Shown piece by piece: positions 26,121 to 34,580 of a DNA stretch of 38,293 bases. The notes beneath the pieces were generated by a model. The model was not told the origin of the DNA, searched no databases, and was given only the letters and a program-made list of their open reading frames with translations. The translations under genes and the position numbers were made by a program. The stretch covers positions 1-38,293 of the forward strand of contig CAMJDT010000025.1 of assembly GCA_946404495.1 (NCBI GenBank). The letters run 5' to 3'. Source of the stretch: an uncultured Bacteroidales bacterium (GTDB taxonomy: Bacteria > Bacteroidota > Bacteroidia > Bacteroidales > Paludibacteraceae). Position 1 is the stretch's first letter. Each line of letters begins with the position of its first letter.

Positions 26121-27440
26121 TTACTCTTTCTCTTCCGTTGCAGTTTCTTCGGCCTTAACCGGTTCTTGTACGGCTACGGGTTTTTCATCCTCAAACTCGG
26201 AACTGAGCACACGCAGTACCTCGTCAATGGTCTCTTCCTCCAGGTCGGTTTGCTTCAGCAGTTCCTCTTTGCTCTTAGCGAGAACAGACTTAGCGGTATC
26301 CAGACCGATCGACTTGAAGGTATCCAATACCCACTGATCGATTTCGTCGTTGAACTCATCCAGGTAGATATCCTCCACATCTTGCTCTGCCATCTCACGG
26401 TATACGTCAATCTGATAGCCGGTCAGCATAGAGGCGAGCTTGATATTGAATCCGCCCTTACCGATAGCCAGGCTGACTTCTTCGGGTTTGAGATATACCT
26501 CGGCCTTCTTCTCCTCCACGTTGATATTCATGCTGCTGATCTTCGCAGGCGAGAGTGCGCGCTGGATATAGAGGTTGGGGTTAGCCGTATAATTGATCAC
26601 GTCGATATTCTCGTTTCTGAGCTCGCGCACGATACCGTGGATACGCGCACCTTTCACGCCGACGCAAGCGCCGACGGGGTCGATACGCTCATCGAAACTC
26701 TCCACAGCTACTTTGGCTCTTTCACCCGGGATACGGGCGATATTCTTGATAGCAATGAGTCCGTCGTGTACTTCCGGAACCTCCTGCTCAAACAATCGTT
26801 GCAGGAACAACGGGCTCGTACGGCTCAATATGATCTTGGGGTTCTGGTTCTTGTTATCCACCTGTACCACTACGGCGCGTACGTTATCGCCCTTGCGGTA
26901 GAAGTCCGTGGGAATCTGATTCTGCTTAGGCAGGAACAATTCGTTTCCGTCCTCGTCCAGCAGCAGCATCTCCTTTTTCCAAATCTGGTACAGCTCACCG
27001 CTTACCACCTGACCTAACATCTCCGAGTAACGGATGTAGAGGTTCTCCTTCTGCAGCTCGAGGATCTTGGATGCCAAGGTCTGACGGAGGTTGAGGATCA
27101 TTCGACGACCGAAACGGGAGAAGTCCACCTTATCCGTGATTTCCTCACCGATCTCTGCCTCTTCGTCAATCTCACGCGCCTCGCTCAGCTCGATCTGTGT
27201 CTCCGGATTGGCCACGTCACCGTCCTCCATGATAAGACGGTTGCGATAGATTTCAAGGTCACCCTTGTCAGGGTTGATAATCACATCGTAGTTAGCGTCC
27301 GTGCCGTACATCTTAGCAATCACATTACGGAACGAGTCCTCCAACACATTGATGAAGGTCTGACGGTCGATGCTTTTGAGTTCTTTGAACTCCGAGAAAA
27401 TGTCAATCAGATTGATTGACTGATTTGCTTTTGTTGCCAT
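26121..27440 (-). CDS. nusA: Transcription termination/antitermination factor NusA
   Basis: A 439-aa protein that binds RNA polymerase and nascent RNA. The N-terminal domain (INLIDIFSEFKELKSIDRQT) is followed by an S1 region, then KH1 with DPVGACVGVKGARI and KH2 with VSLAIGKGGFNIKLASMLTG. A short acidic tail contains a helix-hairpin-like segment (LLKQTDLEEETIDEVLRVLS) and ends KAEETATEEKE. It starts 5 bp after rimP, a conserved pairing. Confidence 0.97.
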   Translation of the reverse strand: MATKANQSINLIDIFSEFKELKSIDRQTFINVLEDSFRNVIAKMYGTDANYDVIINPDKGDLEIYRNRLIMEDGDVANPETQIELSEAREIDEEAEIGEEITDKVDFSRFGRRMILNLRQTLASKILELQKENLYIRYSEMLGQVVSGELYQIWKKEMLLLDEDGNELFLPKQNQIPTDFYRKGDNVRAVVVQVDNKNQNPKIILSRTSPLFLQRLFEQEVPEVHDGLIAIKNIARIPGERAKVAVESFDERIDPVGACVGVKGARIHGIVRELRNENIDVINYTANPNLYIQRALSPAKISSMNINVEEKKAEVYLKPEEVSLAIGKGGFNIKLASMLTGYQIDVYREMAEQDVEDIYLDEFNDEIDQWVLDTFKSIGLDTAKSVLAKSKEELLKQTDLEEETIDEVLRVLSSEFEDEKPVAVQEPVKAEETATEEKE

Positions 27441-27445
27441 TTATG

Positions 27446-27874
27446 TTAAAACGTTATATTATATTTCACCTGTTTCACCTCGTCGTAGCGGAAGGTCAGC
27501 GATTCTTTCGCATCGATCATGAAGGTCTCCTCATCTACGCTCACGAGCTGTCCGCTGTGTTTCTTGCCCTCCATATCGGTTACCACCACATTGTGTCCCA
27601 AATTCTTCTCATATTGAATCTTGCTCTTAAACGGGGCGGTCAATGAAACGCTGCCTACCTCCAGGCTATAGTCGTCCATCTCGTGGGTCAACTGCTCCAG
27701 CGCCTCCACGATGTGGCGATTCAACTGAGCACAGAAATCCACGTCTACGACTCCCAGTCGGTCCACCTCCACGAGGATGTTCTTATCCTTATCAATCTCC
27801 AGCGTTTGGAGTGCATAGTCGGTGCCCTTGAGGTACTCGAGTGCTACTTTCTCAACGAGTTCTTTAGTAATCAT
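27446..27874 (-). CDS. rimP: Ribosome maturation factor RimP
   Basis: A 142-aa protein from ATG 27874 (MITKELVEKVALEYLKGTDY); the 48-bp upstream extension lies in the leader and is dropped. The RimP signature includes ILVEVDR, VDVDFCAQLNRHIVEALEQL, YSLEVGSVSLTAPFK and a C-terminal SH3-like part. It is needed for 30S subunit maturation. It is the first gene of the rimP-nusA-infB-cdd-lptF/G operon, with its promoter at 27936-27966. Confidence 0.93.
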   Translation of the reverse strand: MITKELVEKVALEYLKGTDYALQTLEIDKDKNILVEVDRLGVVDVDFCAQLNRHIVEALEQLTHEMDDYSLEVGSVSLTAPFKSKIQYEKNLGHNVVVTDMEGKKHSGQLVSVDEETFMIDAKESLTFRYDEVKQVKYNITF

Positions 27875-27935
27875 ATTTCCTATTTTTTGTACAACTTGAG
27901 GGAACCTTTCGGGTCCCCTCATTCTTTTCCGGCTG

Positions 27936-27966
27936 CAAAATTACAACTTTTTTCTGATATATGCAA
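27936..27966 (-). promoter_or_regulatory. Bacteroidetes promoter for the rimP-nusA-infB operon
   Basis: Minus strand: TTTGCATA with TTG at 27966-27964, 20 bp, TAATTTTG at 27943-27936. The leader to rimP is about 60 nt and contains an imperfect hairpin (GGGACCC and GGUUCCC at about 27900-27917) of doubtful meaning. Confidence 0.8.
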
Positions 27967-28003
27967 ATTTTTTCAGCACTTTTTACAATTTTTCTTTATT
28001 TTT

Positions 28004-29257
28004 TCAATAAATAGGCACTAAAGTGCGTTTCACTTCGCTTCTTTTGTTGTAATCGGGCTGCAATTCGATGCCTTCCGTCACTACCTCTCCCACATGTTGG
28101 GTAGCCCACACCTGTACGGGCAGGGTCAGTCCTTTGCGGTCGGTAATCTCGCCTTCCGCTACCAGATTTTTCTCCACCGGCACCAGCACTCCCGAGCGTT
28201 CCTCATAGATAGTGGATAAGCGTGCATGCATATTCCCTTTCTTTAATCGGAACTTCTCGGCCGGTTGGCCGCCGTTATTGAGCAGATTCAGCCATTCCAG
28301 GTAGATACCCTCCACCTTCATGGCAAAGGGCAGATTGAGCGACACGCTCAGATCTACCGTATACGATTGCAATCGAAAATCGTAGGCGTCCACGATGAGG
28401 TTCTCCACCAGCGTTGCCTTGACGATACCCAGCATGTTGTACTTACGCTGATAGGTCAGCACGCACCGGGTATCATCCTCCGACGACATCTTCCATCGGC
28501 GCAACTCATCGCTCGTATCCAACAGGTGATCCAAATCGAGCCGCATCCGCCAGAGTGCGCGGTGCGTCAGCGTACCGCGATCCACTCCGTCGGCCATCCG
28601 TTGGCGGTTCTTGTCTTTCTCGTGCGCCAGCACGCTGTCAATGCGCTCTCGAACCTCCGGCGAACAGTAACGCTTGCACCAGCGGCCTACGAATTGCACG
28701 CTGTCCTTTCCTTCAGCACCCGCTCCGGGGGCTTCATACACATCCGCTCCCATTTGTTCCATTCCCCAAGGCGCATTGGATGCATTCATCTTGACATCGC
28801 TGATGACGCTGTAACGCAACTTGTCGTGCGGAAGATCTTCCGTCAGTTTCTGATAAGTCAGGTGCAGAATCTGCGCCAGTTTCTTGCGTTTCGACATGCG
28901 GGTGCGTTTCGCCTCCACGACCGTCTCCTCCAAGGCGATCGGTTGTTCCTCCAACCGAATGAGGGTCACATCTGCCGTATCACGGCTCAGCGCCATGAGC
29001 GGCATCTGAAGCTGCTTGTAACCGATATACGATACCGCCACAATGCCCGCGCTGTCGGCCTCCGTCTCAAGGGTAAATAATCCCTGGTCGTTGGTCGCCG
29101 TGCCCTCCGAAGGGTCAGAGAGCGGATAAACGGTTGCATAAAAAAGCGGCACGCCCCGCAAGTCGGTCACACGACCAAAATACCGTTCCGAGCATAGCGG
29201 CATAGCCATCAGCAGCAGCCCGAAAATCAATCCTATCACACGTTGTTGATACTTCAT
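28004..29257 (-). CDS. Carboxypeptidase-regulatory-like domain protein, outer-envelope
   Basis: A 417-aa protein from ATG 29257 (MKYQQRVIGLIFGLLLMAMP, signal peptide). A CarboxypepD_reg-like beta-sandwich starts RYFGRVTDLRGVPLFYATVY, continues GTATNDQGLFTLETEADSAG and VSYIGYKQLQMPLMAL, and ends at EETVVEAKR (about 115). The remaining 300 residues resemble the DUF5686-type outer-membrane proteins in style but are shorter, and I cannot assign a domain. Likely an envelope protein; no enzyme motif is seen. It is a single-gene unit with its own promoter at 29274-29304. Confidence 0.75.
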   Translation of the reverse strand: MKYQQRVIGLIFGLLLMAMPLCSERYFGRVTDLRGVPLFYATVYPLSDPSEGTATNDQGLFTLETEADSAGIVAVSYIGYKQLQMPLMALSRDTADVTLIRLEEQPIALEETVVEAKRTRMSKRKKLAQILHLTYQKLTEDLPHDKLRYSVISDVKMNASNAPWGMEQMGADVYEAPGAGAEGKDSVQFVGRWCKRYCSPEVRERIDSVLAHEKDKNRQRMADGVDRGTLTHRALWRMRLDLDHLLDTSDELRRWKMSSEDDTRCVLTYQRKYNMLGIVKATLVENLIVDAYDFRLQSYTVDLSVSLNLPFAMKVEGIYLEWLNLLNNGGQPAEKFRLKKGNMHARLSTIYEERSGVLVPVEKNLVAEGEITDRKGLTLPVQVWATQHVGEVVTEGIELQPDYNKRSEVKRTLVPIY

Positions 29258-29273
29258 CTCTTCAAATTTTCGG

Positions 29274-29304
29274 CAAAGATACAACAAAATATTGACTTAT
29301 ACAA
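29274..29304 (-). promoter_or_regulatory. Bacteroidetes promoter for the carboxypeptidase-regulatory-like gene
   Basis: Minus strand: TTG at 29304-29302, 20 bp, TATCTTTG at 29281-29274. Confidence 0.8.
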
Positions 29305-29333
29305 ATAAAGTGACATTTTTTTTAATGAAAGAT

Positions 29334-29364
29334 TTGCATATCTCGTTTTTTTTTTGTAATTTTG
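29334..29364 (+). promoter_or_regulatory. Bacteroidetes promoter for the membrane protein-rsmD unit
   Basis: TTTGCATA with TTG at 29334-29336, 20 bp, TAATTTTG at 29357-29364, about 50 bp before ATG 29413. It is divergent from the promoter at 29274-29304. Confidence 0.85.
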
Positions 29365-29412
29365 CAGCCGAAAATGAAAATTAGGTTGAATTGACTTAAA
29401 AACTACATAAAA

Positions 29413-30171
29413 ATGGATGCAAAAAAAATCATCTACCGTTGCCTTTTGGGCGTAGCCGCCATCGTGCTGGCTTACATGTGTGTTCACAGCGTTATGACTC
29501 CTATTCGTTTCGAAGAGAAGCGTGAGGTACGTGAGCAGGAAGTGATTAAAAACCTCATTCACATCCGTACAGCCCAAAACGAATTCAAGTTGGAGAACGG
29601 ACGTTACGCCGCTGACCTCGACTCGCTCATTCTATTCCTCAAGACTACCCCTAAGAAAGAGGTGTACAAGCAGGGAAGCCTTACCGACAAGCAGTTGGAG
29701 AGCGGTCTGACCGAGCACAAGGCTGCTAAGATCATGGAGCAAGCATGCCTCAAGGCTCGTATCAAGGAGAATATCGAGGACGAAGATGCCCTCTACGAAT
29801 TTGTGTGGGCGAACGACAAAACCGTCCTGCAGAACAACCTGCAAGGCTTCCGTCGCGATACCATCCGCAAGAACATGATCGCGACCCTCTTCAAAGGTGA
29901 GTTCACCGAAGAGAATATCGACCAAATCATTTACATCCCCTTCTCCAACGGACAGAAGTTTGAGATTGAGGTCAACAACGACTACACCACTTCGCAGGGC
30001 ATCCGCGTTCCCGTTATGGAGGTGCGCGCTCACTACAACACGTATCTGGGCGACCTGGATGATCAGGAGCGTATCAACCTCGTGGACAAAGAGGTGAAGT
30101 TGGAGCACTATCCCGGTCTTAAGATCGGTGATATCACGGCCCCGAACAACAACGCCGGCAACTGGGAGTAA
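29413..30171 (+). CDS. Hypothetical inner-membrane protein with pilin-like N-terminus
   Basis: A 252-aa protein. A short basic start, MDAKKIIYR, precedes one membrane helix (CLLGVAAIVLAYMCVHSVMT). A helix follows with VIKNLIHIRTAQNEFKLENG and RYAADLDSLILFL. An anchored N-terminal helix followed by IRTAQNEFK-x-x-x-GRYA resembles type II pseudopilin and related Bacteroidetes membrane proteins, but a prepilin peptidase site is not clear. The C-terminal domain is mixed and not recognised. It is co-transcribed with rsmD, which starts 6 bp after its stop. Function unknown. Confidence 0.75.
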   Translation: MDAKKIIYRCLLGVAAIVLAYMCVHSVMTPIRFEEKREVREQEVIKNLIHIRTAQNEFKLENGRYAADLDSLILFLKTTPKKEVYKQGSLTDKQLESGLTEHKAAKIMEQACLKARIKENIEDEDALYEFVWANDKTVLQNNLQGFRRDTIRKNMIATLFKGEFTEENIDQIIYIPFSNGQKFEIEVNNDYTTSQGIRVPVMEVRAHYNTYLGDLDDQERINLVDKEVKLEHYPGLKIGDITAPNNNAGNWE

Positions 30172-30177
30172 TCCGAG

Positions 30178-30714
30178 ATGAGAATCATAAGCGGAATATA
30201 TGGGGGGCGGCGATTGTCGCCCCCTAAAAATATAACAGCAAGGCCTACTACGGACTTTGCCAAGGAGAGTCTGTTTAATCTGCTGAACAACCGGCTTGAT
30301 TTCGAGGACAGCCGGATGCTGGATCTCTTTGCCGGAACGGGTTCTATCGGACTGGAGTTCGTCTCGCGCGGAGCGCGTCAGGTCACAGCCGTCGAGTTGG
30401 CGCACACCCAGCAGAACTTCATCATTCAGACCTGCCGACAATTGGGTATCACCAATCTCACCGTCGTCCGAAGCGACGTATTCCGCTTTCTCAATGCTGC
30501 CCTACCCGGCTCGGCCGGACTGTATGACTTCATCTATGCCGACCCGCCTTACGCGCTCGAGCGGCTGCCCGAACTGCCGGATCTCGTGCTGCCGTTACTC
30601 AAAGAGGGAGGTTGGTTTGTACTCGAACATGGCAAAGACCATGATTTCAAACAACACCCCCGCTTCCGCGAGATGCGGACGTACGGGAGTGTACATTTTT
30701 CCTTCTTCCAATAA
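30178..30714 (+). CDS. rsmD: 16S rRNA (guanine966-N2)-methyltransferase RsmD
   Basis: A 178-aa protein. RIISGIYGGRRLSPPKN and RPTTDFAKESLFNLLNN are the RsmD N-terminus, LDLFAGTGSIGLEFVSRGA is AdoMet motif I, AVEL motif II and YADPPYALERLPEL the catalytic DPPY. It methylates the 2-amino group of G966 in 16S rRNA. The length is normal. It ends 26 bp from the convergent rlmB. Confidence 0.95.
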   Translation: MRIISGIYGGRRLSPPKNITARPTTDFAKESLFNLLNNRLDFEDSRMLDLFAGTGSIGLEFVSRGARQVTAVELAHTQQNFIIQTCRQLGITNLTVVRSDVFRFLNAALPGSAGLYDFIYADPPYALERLPELPDLVLPLLKEGGWFVLEHGKDHDFKQHPRFREMRTYGSVHFSFFQ

Positions 30715-30740
30715 TAGCTAAAGCCAATGCCAACGCCGCT

Positions 30741-31505
30741 TTAACCGCGTTGCCGCACGACTTCGTAGATCAGCACACCGGCAGCAACAGACACATTCAG
30801 GCTCTCTATCACCCCTGTCATCGGGATGCAAACCCGTTCGTTGCATTGCTCCAGATTGGCGGGGAAGATACCTTTCTCTTCGCTACCCATTACGAGTGCC
30901 AGAGGCTGCGTCAAGTCGGCTTTGGTATAGAGCCGGTCGGTGTGTTCCGTTACGGCTACTACGCTCAGCCCGCTCTCCTTCAGGTACCTCAATGTAGCGG
31001 CCAGATTATCCGTCTTGCATACCGGCAAGGTGTGCAGCGCACCGGCAGATGTCTTCATCGCATCTCCGTTGACCGCTACGCTCCCGTGCGTACCTATTAT
31101 GATAGCGTGTACGCCCGCACACGCACATGTACGCGCAATAGCGCCGAAGTTCCGCACATCCGTCACTCCGTCCAGCACCACGATAAAGGGCGTCTGCCCC
31201 TCCTCATACAGCATCGGAACGATATCCTCCACGCGGTAAAACTCCACGGGAGAAAGGAAGGCGATAACGCCCTGGTGATTCTTGTCGGTATATTGGTTCA
31301 GTTTCTCTACCGGCACTTTCTGTACAGGGGTTGTCGTCCCCTGCAGGCGGGTCAGCAGTTCGCGTCCGAGCTGGGACGACATATCGCGACGAAGTAGTAT
31401 CTTATCGATAGTCTTACCGGCATCGATTGCCTCAATGACTGCGTGCAGACCGAAGATCATCTCGCTCTCTTTCGGTCGACGCGTTTTATACGAATCTCTT
31501 ATCAT
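30741..31505 (-). CDS. rlmB: TrmH-family rRNA 2'-O-methyltransferase (RlmB-like)
   Basis: A 254-aa SPOUT methyltransferase. The N-terminal substrate-binding part (MIFGLHAVIEAIDAGKTIDK, VPVEKLNQYTDKNHQGVIAF) precedes the trefoil-knot domain with NFGAIARTCACAGVHAII, ALVMGSEEKGI and IPMTGVIESLNVSVAAGVLI. RlmB methylates G2251 of 23S rRNA; the symbol is by similarity. The first ATG at 31505 is 3 bp after the dsbD stop. It is the last gene of the nadE-murB-murA-dsbD operon. Confidence 0.9.
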   Translation of the reverse strand: MIRDSYKTRRPKESEMIFGLHAVIEAIDAGKTIDKILLRRDMSSQLGRELLTRLQGTTTPVQKVPVEKLNQYTDKNHQGVIAFLSPVEFYRVEDIVPMLYEEGQTPFIVVLDGVTDVRNFGAIARTCACAGVHAIIIGTHGSVAVNGDAMKTSAGALHTLPVCKTDNLAATLRYLKESGLSVVAVTEHTDRLYTKADLTQPLALVMGSEEKGIFPANLEQCNERVCIPMTGVIESLNVSVAAGVLIYEVVRQRG

Positions 31506-31508
31506 CTA

Positions 31509-33200
31509 TCAGTATTTTAACCAATTCATAAATTCCTCGGGACTGGTTGTAAAGGCCTGTGCCTCGCCTACCTGCTCTCCCTCGGGGGACAGTTGCACAA
31601 AGAACGGCTGCGCATTGGCATTGTACCGTTCGCGCTGGATGCGGGAGTTATAGTCGCCTATCGACTCCGATCCGTCTGCCCGTTCCCGCTTGTCGTCTAC
31701 GTAGAGCGTAATGAAGACATACTTCTCCATCCGCGCCTTCACCGCTTCGTTATCCAACACATATTCCTCCATCTTACGGCAGTTGACGCATCCGAATCCC
31801 GTGAAGTCTAACAGCACCGGTTTTCCCGTCTCGCGCGCAAAAGCCAATCCCTCATCGAAGTCGGTGAAGTGCTGATTATTCGTCTCCGCATTCTGCCCTA
31901 TTCCACCCGGCATAAGTACCCAATCTTGCGTTGTACGCGGGGGCGCAAAGGCAGAGATGGCTTTCAGCGGAGCGCCCCACAGACCGGGCAACATATATAC
32001 GGCAAAGGCCAACGAGACGGTTCCGAGGAAGAAACGCGTGACGGAAGTCTTCCTGTGATCATCATCGTCCCCCTTAAAGGAGATCAGACCGATCAGATAC
32101 AGACCCAACAAGAAGAAGATTACCACCCACAGCGCAATAAATACCTCGCGGTCCAATATATGCCAACCGTACGCCAGATCGGCTACGGAGAGGAACTTCA
32201 GCGACAGCGCCAACTCCAGGAACGCCAAGGTTACCTTGAACGTATTCATCCATCCTCCGGACTTAGGCAAGTTCTGCAGCATCGTCGGGAACATGGCAAA
32301 CAGGGAGAACGGCAACGCCAACGCAAGGGCAAAACCGAGCATACCTATCGTAGGTGCCAACAGCGACTTACCCGCGGCCTCCACCAACAGCGTGCCGATA
32401 ATCGGGCCTGTGCAACTGAACGATACGATAACCAACGTGAAGGCCATGAACAGGATCGACAGGAATCCCGTCGTTGCCGAGGATTTGGCACTCAGCTTCG
32501 TGGACCACGACGAGGGTAAGGTCAACTCAAACGCACCAAAGAACGAAGCCGCAAACACCACCAATATCAGGAAGAAGATGATATTGACCACGGCATTCGT
32601 AGATATCGCATTCAGCGCCGACGCGCCGAAGATAGCCGTGATAAGCAACCCCAGCCCCACATAGATGATCACAATACTCAGTCCGTACAGCATCGCATCG
32701 CGGATCGTCTGACGATTGGTCGTGCCGCGTTGCGCACCGTTACGCTTGATGAAGAACGACACCGTCATCGGGATAATCGGCCAGACGCAAGGCGTAAATA
32801 TCGCCAGCAGTCCGCCCAACAGTCCCATTACAAATATCCACCATAGACTCCTGCTTGTGGTCGGCGTTCCCGCTTGCGAATTGGACGCGGTGGTTGCAAC
32901 TGCGCTCTCTTCGTACGTCCAAACCTGCGGTGCAGTACACATCTGATCGTTGCAAGCGTTAAAGCGAATCGGCTGCGCTTCGGCTACTGTCAGCGTATAA
33001 GTGCCCGTATATTCGGGGGCATCCCAGGCATCAAACTCCTGCTCACCGATCGAGAAAATAGTCATATGGAATCCGTCCTCGATCACGGCTGTCAGGCGAA
33101 TTGAGTCTCCTACCCGTTCACCCGACCACTGCACCGGATCCACGATATCCGCTACCGCCAATAGCGGCAAGCATGCCAGTAACAACAATATTCTCTTCAT
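31509..33200 (-). CDS. dsbD: DsbD-type protein-disulfide reductase / thiol:disulfide interchange protein
   Basis: A 563-aa protein from ATG 33200 (MKRILLLLACLPLLAVA, signal). An N-terminal periplasmic domain carries a Cys pair around FNACNDQMCTAP. Eight or so membrane helices include the conserved Cys motifs IFTPCVWPIIPMT and SFSCTGPIIG. A C-terminal thioredoxin domain has FTGFGCVNCRKMEEYV as its active site. It carries reducing power from the cytoplasm to envelope thiols. It sits after murA with a 62-bp gap filled by heptamer repeats; the upstream TTG start lies in that repeat. Confidence 0.93.
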   Translation of the reverse strand: MKRILLLLACLPLLAVADIVDPVQWSGERVGDSIRLTAVIEDGFHMTIFSIGEQEFDAWDAPEYTGTYTLTVAEAQPIRFNACNDQMCTAPQVWTYEESAVATTASNSQAGTPTTSRSLWWIFVMGLLGGLLAIFTPCVWPIIPMTVSFFIKRNGAQRGTTNRQTIRDAMLYGLSIVIIYVGLGLLITAIFGASALNAISTNAVVNIIFFLILVVFAASFFGAFELTLPSSWSTKLSAKSSATTGFLSILFMAFTLVIVSFSCTGPIIGTLLVEAAGKSLLAPTIGMLGFALALALPFSLFAMFPTMLQNLPKSGGWMNTFKVTLAFLELALSLKFLSVADLAYGWHILDREVFIALWVVIFFLLGLYLIGLISFKGDDDDHRKTSVTRFFLGTVSLAFAVYMLPGLWGAPLKAISAFAPPRTTQDWVLMPGGIGQNAETNNQHFTDFDEGLAFARETGKPVLLDFTGFGCVNCRKMEEYVLDNEAVKARMEKYVFITLYVDDKRERADGSESIGDYNSRIQRERYNANAQPFFVQLSPEGEQVGEAQAFTTSPEEFMNWLKY

Positions 33201-33275
33201 AACTTTCAATTTTCAACTTTCAATTTTCTTATCTCGTTTCACTCGAACGATTATTTCAACTTTCAATTTTCAACT
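33201..33275 (-). repeat. Heptamer-period repeat between murA and dsbD
   Basis: On the minus strand, in the direction of transcription, there are blocks of TTGAAAA, TTGAAAG and TTGAAAT. One is read as the end of murA (VEN-stop) and one runs up to the dsbD ATG, with about 25 bp of other sequence between. Confidence 0.8.
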
Positions 33276-34573
33276 CGCCTGATATGCGCTCCCAGCGCGT
33301 TCAGGCGATCTTCGATATGTTCGTAGCCGCGATCGATCTGGTCGATATGATCGATGCGGGATGTTCCCTCGGCCGACATAGCCGCGATAAGCATCGCTAT
33401 ACCCGCACGGATATCCGGCGAAGTCATGTTATTATGCTTGAGTTGCCGCATGTGATCGTGACCGACTACCACAGCGCGGTGCGGGTCGCACAGAATAATC
33501 TGCGCCCCCATATCGATTAGTTTATCGACAAAGAACAACCTACTCTCAAACATCTTCTGATGAATCAGTACCGAACCCTTAGCCTGCGTGGCTACCACCA
33601 GCAGCACCGACAGCAAATCGGGCGTCAAACCCGGCCAAGGTGCGTCGGCTACCGTCAGTATAGATCCGTCCAGGAACGACTCGATCTCATAATGCTCCTG
33701 CGCAGGGATCAGGATATCGTCGCCATCTACGTCGATTCGGATTCCGAGTCTTCGGAAGGCATCCGGAATAATACCCAGATCGCGGTACGACACATCGCAT
33801 ATTCGCAACTCCGAACCCGTGATTGCCGACATGCCGATAAACGAACCCACCTCAATCATGTCGGGCAGCAGTCTGTGCTCTGTTCCGTGCAGTTCGCGTA
33901 CGCCCTCTATGGTCAGCAGATTCGAACCTACGCCGCTGATCTTCGCTCCCATCCGATTGAGCAGACGACATAGTTGCTGCACGTACGGTTCGCAAGCCGC
34001 ATTATAAATCGTCGTCGTACCCTCAGCCAGTACGGCTGCCATCACGATATTGGCCGTACCCGTTACGGATGCCTCGTCGAGCAGCATATAGCAACCCTTG
34101 AGCTGCTTCCCCGAGAATCGATAGGCCAGCAACTTTTGATCATAGGTAAACGTCGCACCGAGATTAACCATCCCTTGAAAATGCGTATCCAGACGTCTCC
34201 GGCCGATCTTATCCCCTCCCGGTTTGGCGTAAATCACCTCGCCCAATCGCGCCAGAAGCGGACCGATCAGCATCACCGAGCCGCGCAGTTTGTTGCATTT
34301 CTTCAGGAAATCATCGCTCCTAAGATAGTCCAAGTCCAACTCACTCGCAGTAAATGCGAATTTTCCCTTCGCGACTTGCTCCACCTTGACACCGATGGAT
34401 GCGATCAGGTCGATGAGATTGCTTACATCCAATATATTGGGCAGATTATCGATAACGACTCTCTCACGCGTCAGCAGCACGGCACACAGCACCTGCAGCG
34501 CCTCGTTCTTGGCTCCCTGCGGTGTGATTCGCCCGTGCAATTTATGTCCTCCTTCTACTATAAACGATGCCAT
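33263..34573 (-). CDS. murA: UDP-N-acetylglucosamine 1-carboxyvinyltransferase
   Basis: A 436-aa enzyme that adds enolpyruvate from PEP to UDP-GlcNAc, the first step of peptidoglycan synthesis. MASFIVEGGHKLHGRITPQG and AKNEALQVLCAVLL (Lys22 region), KLRGSVMLIGPLLARLGE and YDVSY-like elements fit the family. The active-site loop reads PGGDKIGRRRLD, so the residue equal to E. coli Cys115, the fosfomycin target, is Asp121. Such Asp enzymes are active but not alkylated by fosfomycin. The C-terminus HIRRVEN-stop is read from a heptamer repeat. The start lies 7 bp after the murB stop. Confidence 0.95.
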   Translation of the reverse strand: MASFIVEGGHKLHGRITPQGAKNEALQVLCAVLLTRERVVIDNLPNILDVSNLIDLIASIGVKVEQVAKGKFAFTASELDLDYLRSDDFLKKCNKLRGSVMLIGPLLARLGEVIYAKPGGDKIGRRRLDTHFQGMVNLGATFTYDQKLLAYRFSGKQLKGCYMLLDEASVTGTANIVMAAVLAEGTTTIYNAACEPYVQQLCRLLNRMGAKISGVGSNLLTIEGVRELHGTEHRLLPDMIEVGSFIGMSAITGSELRICDVSYRDLGIIPDAFRRLGIRIDVDGDDILIPAQEHYEIESFLDGSILTVADAPWPGLTPDLLSVLLVVATQAKGSVLIHQKMFESRLFFVDKLIDMGAQIILCDPHRAVVVGHDHMRQLKHNNMTSPDIRAGIAMLIAAMSAEGTSRIDHIDQIDRGYEHIEDRLNALGAHIRRVEN

Positions 34574-34580
34574 AATACGA

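Noticed and set aside
25044..27017. A 657-codon plus-strand frame antisense to infB and nusA
   Set aside because: It lies wholly opposite two certain genes and its product is low complexity with many Leu and Phe, the usual mirror of Lys and Glu rich codons.
27895..27925. Hairpin in the rimP leader as a regulator or terminator
   Set aside because: The stem has a mismatch and no U run follows; too weak to call.
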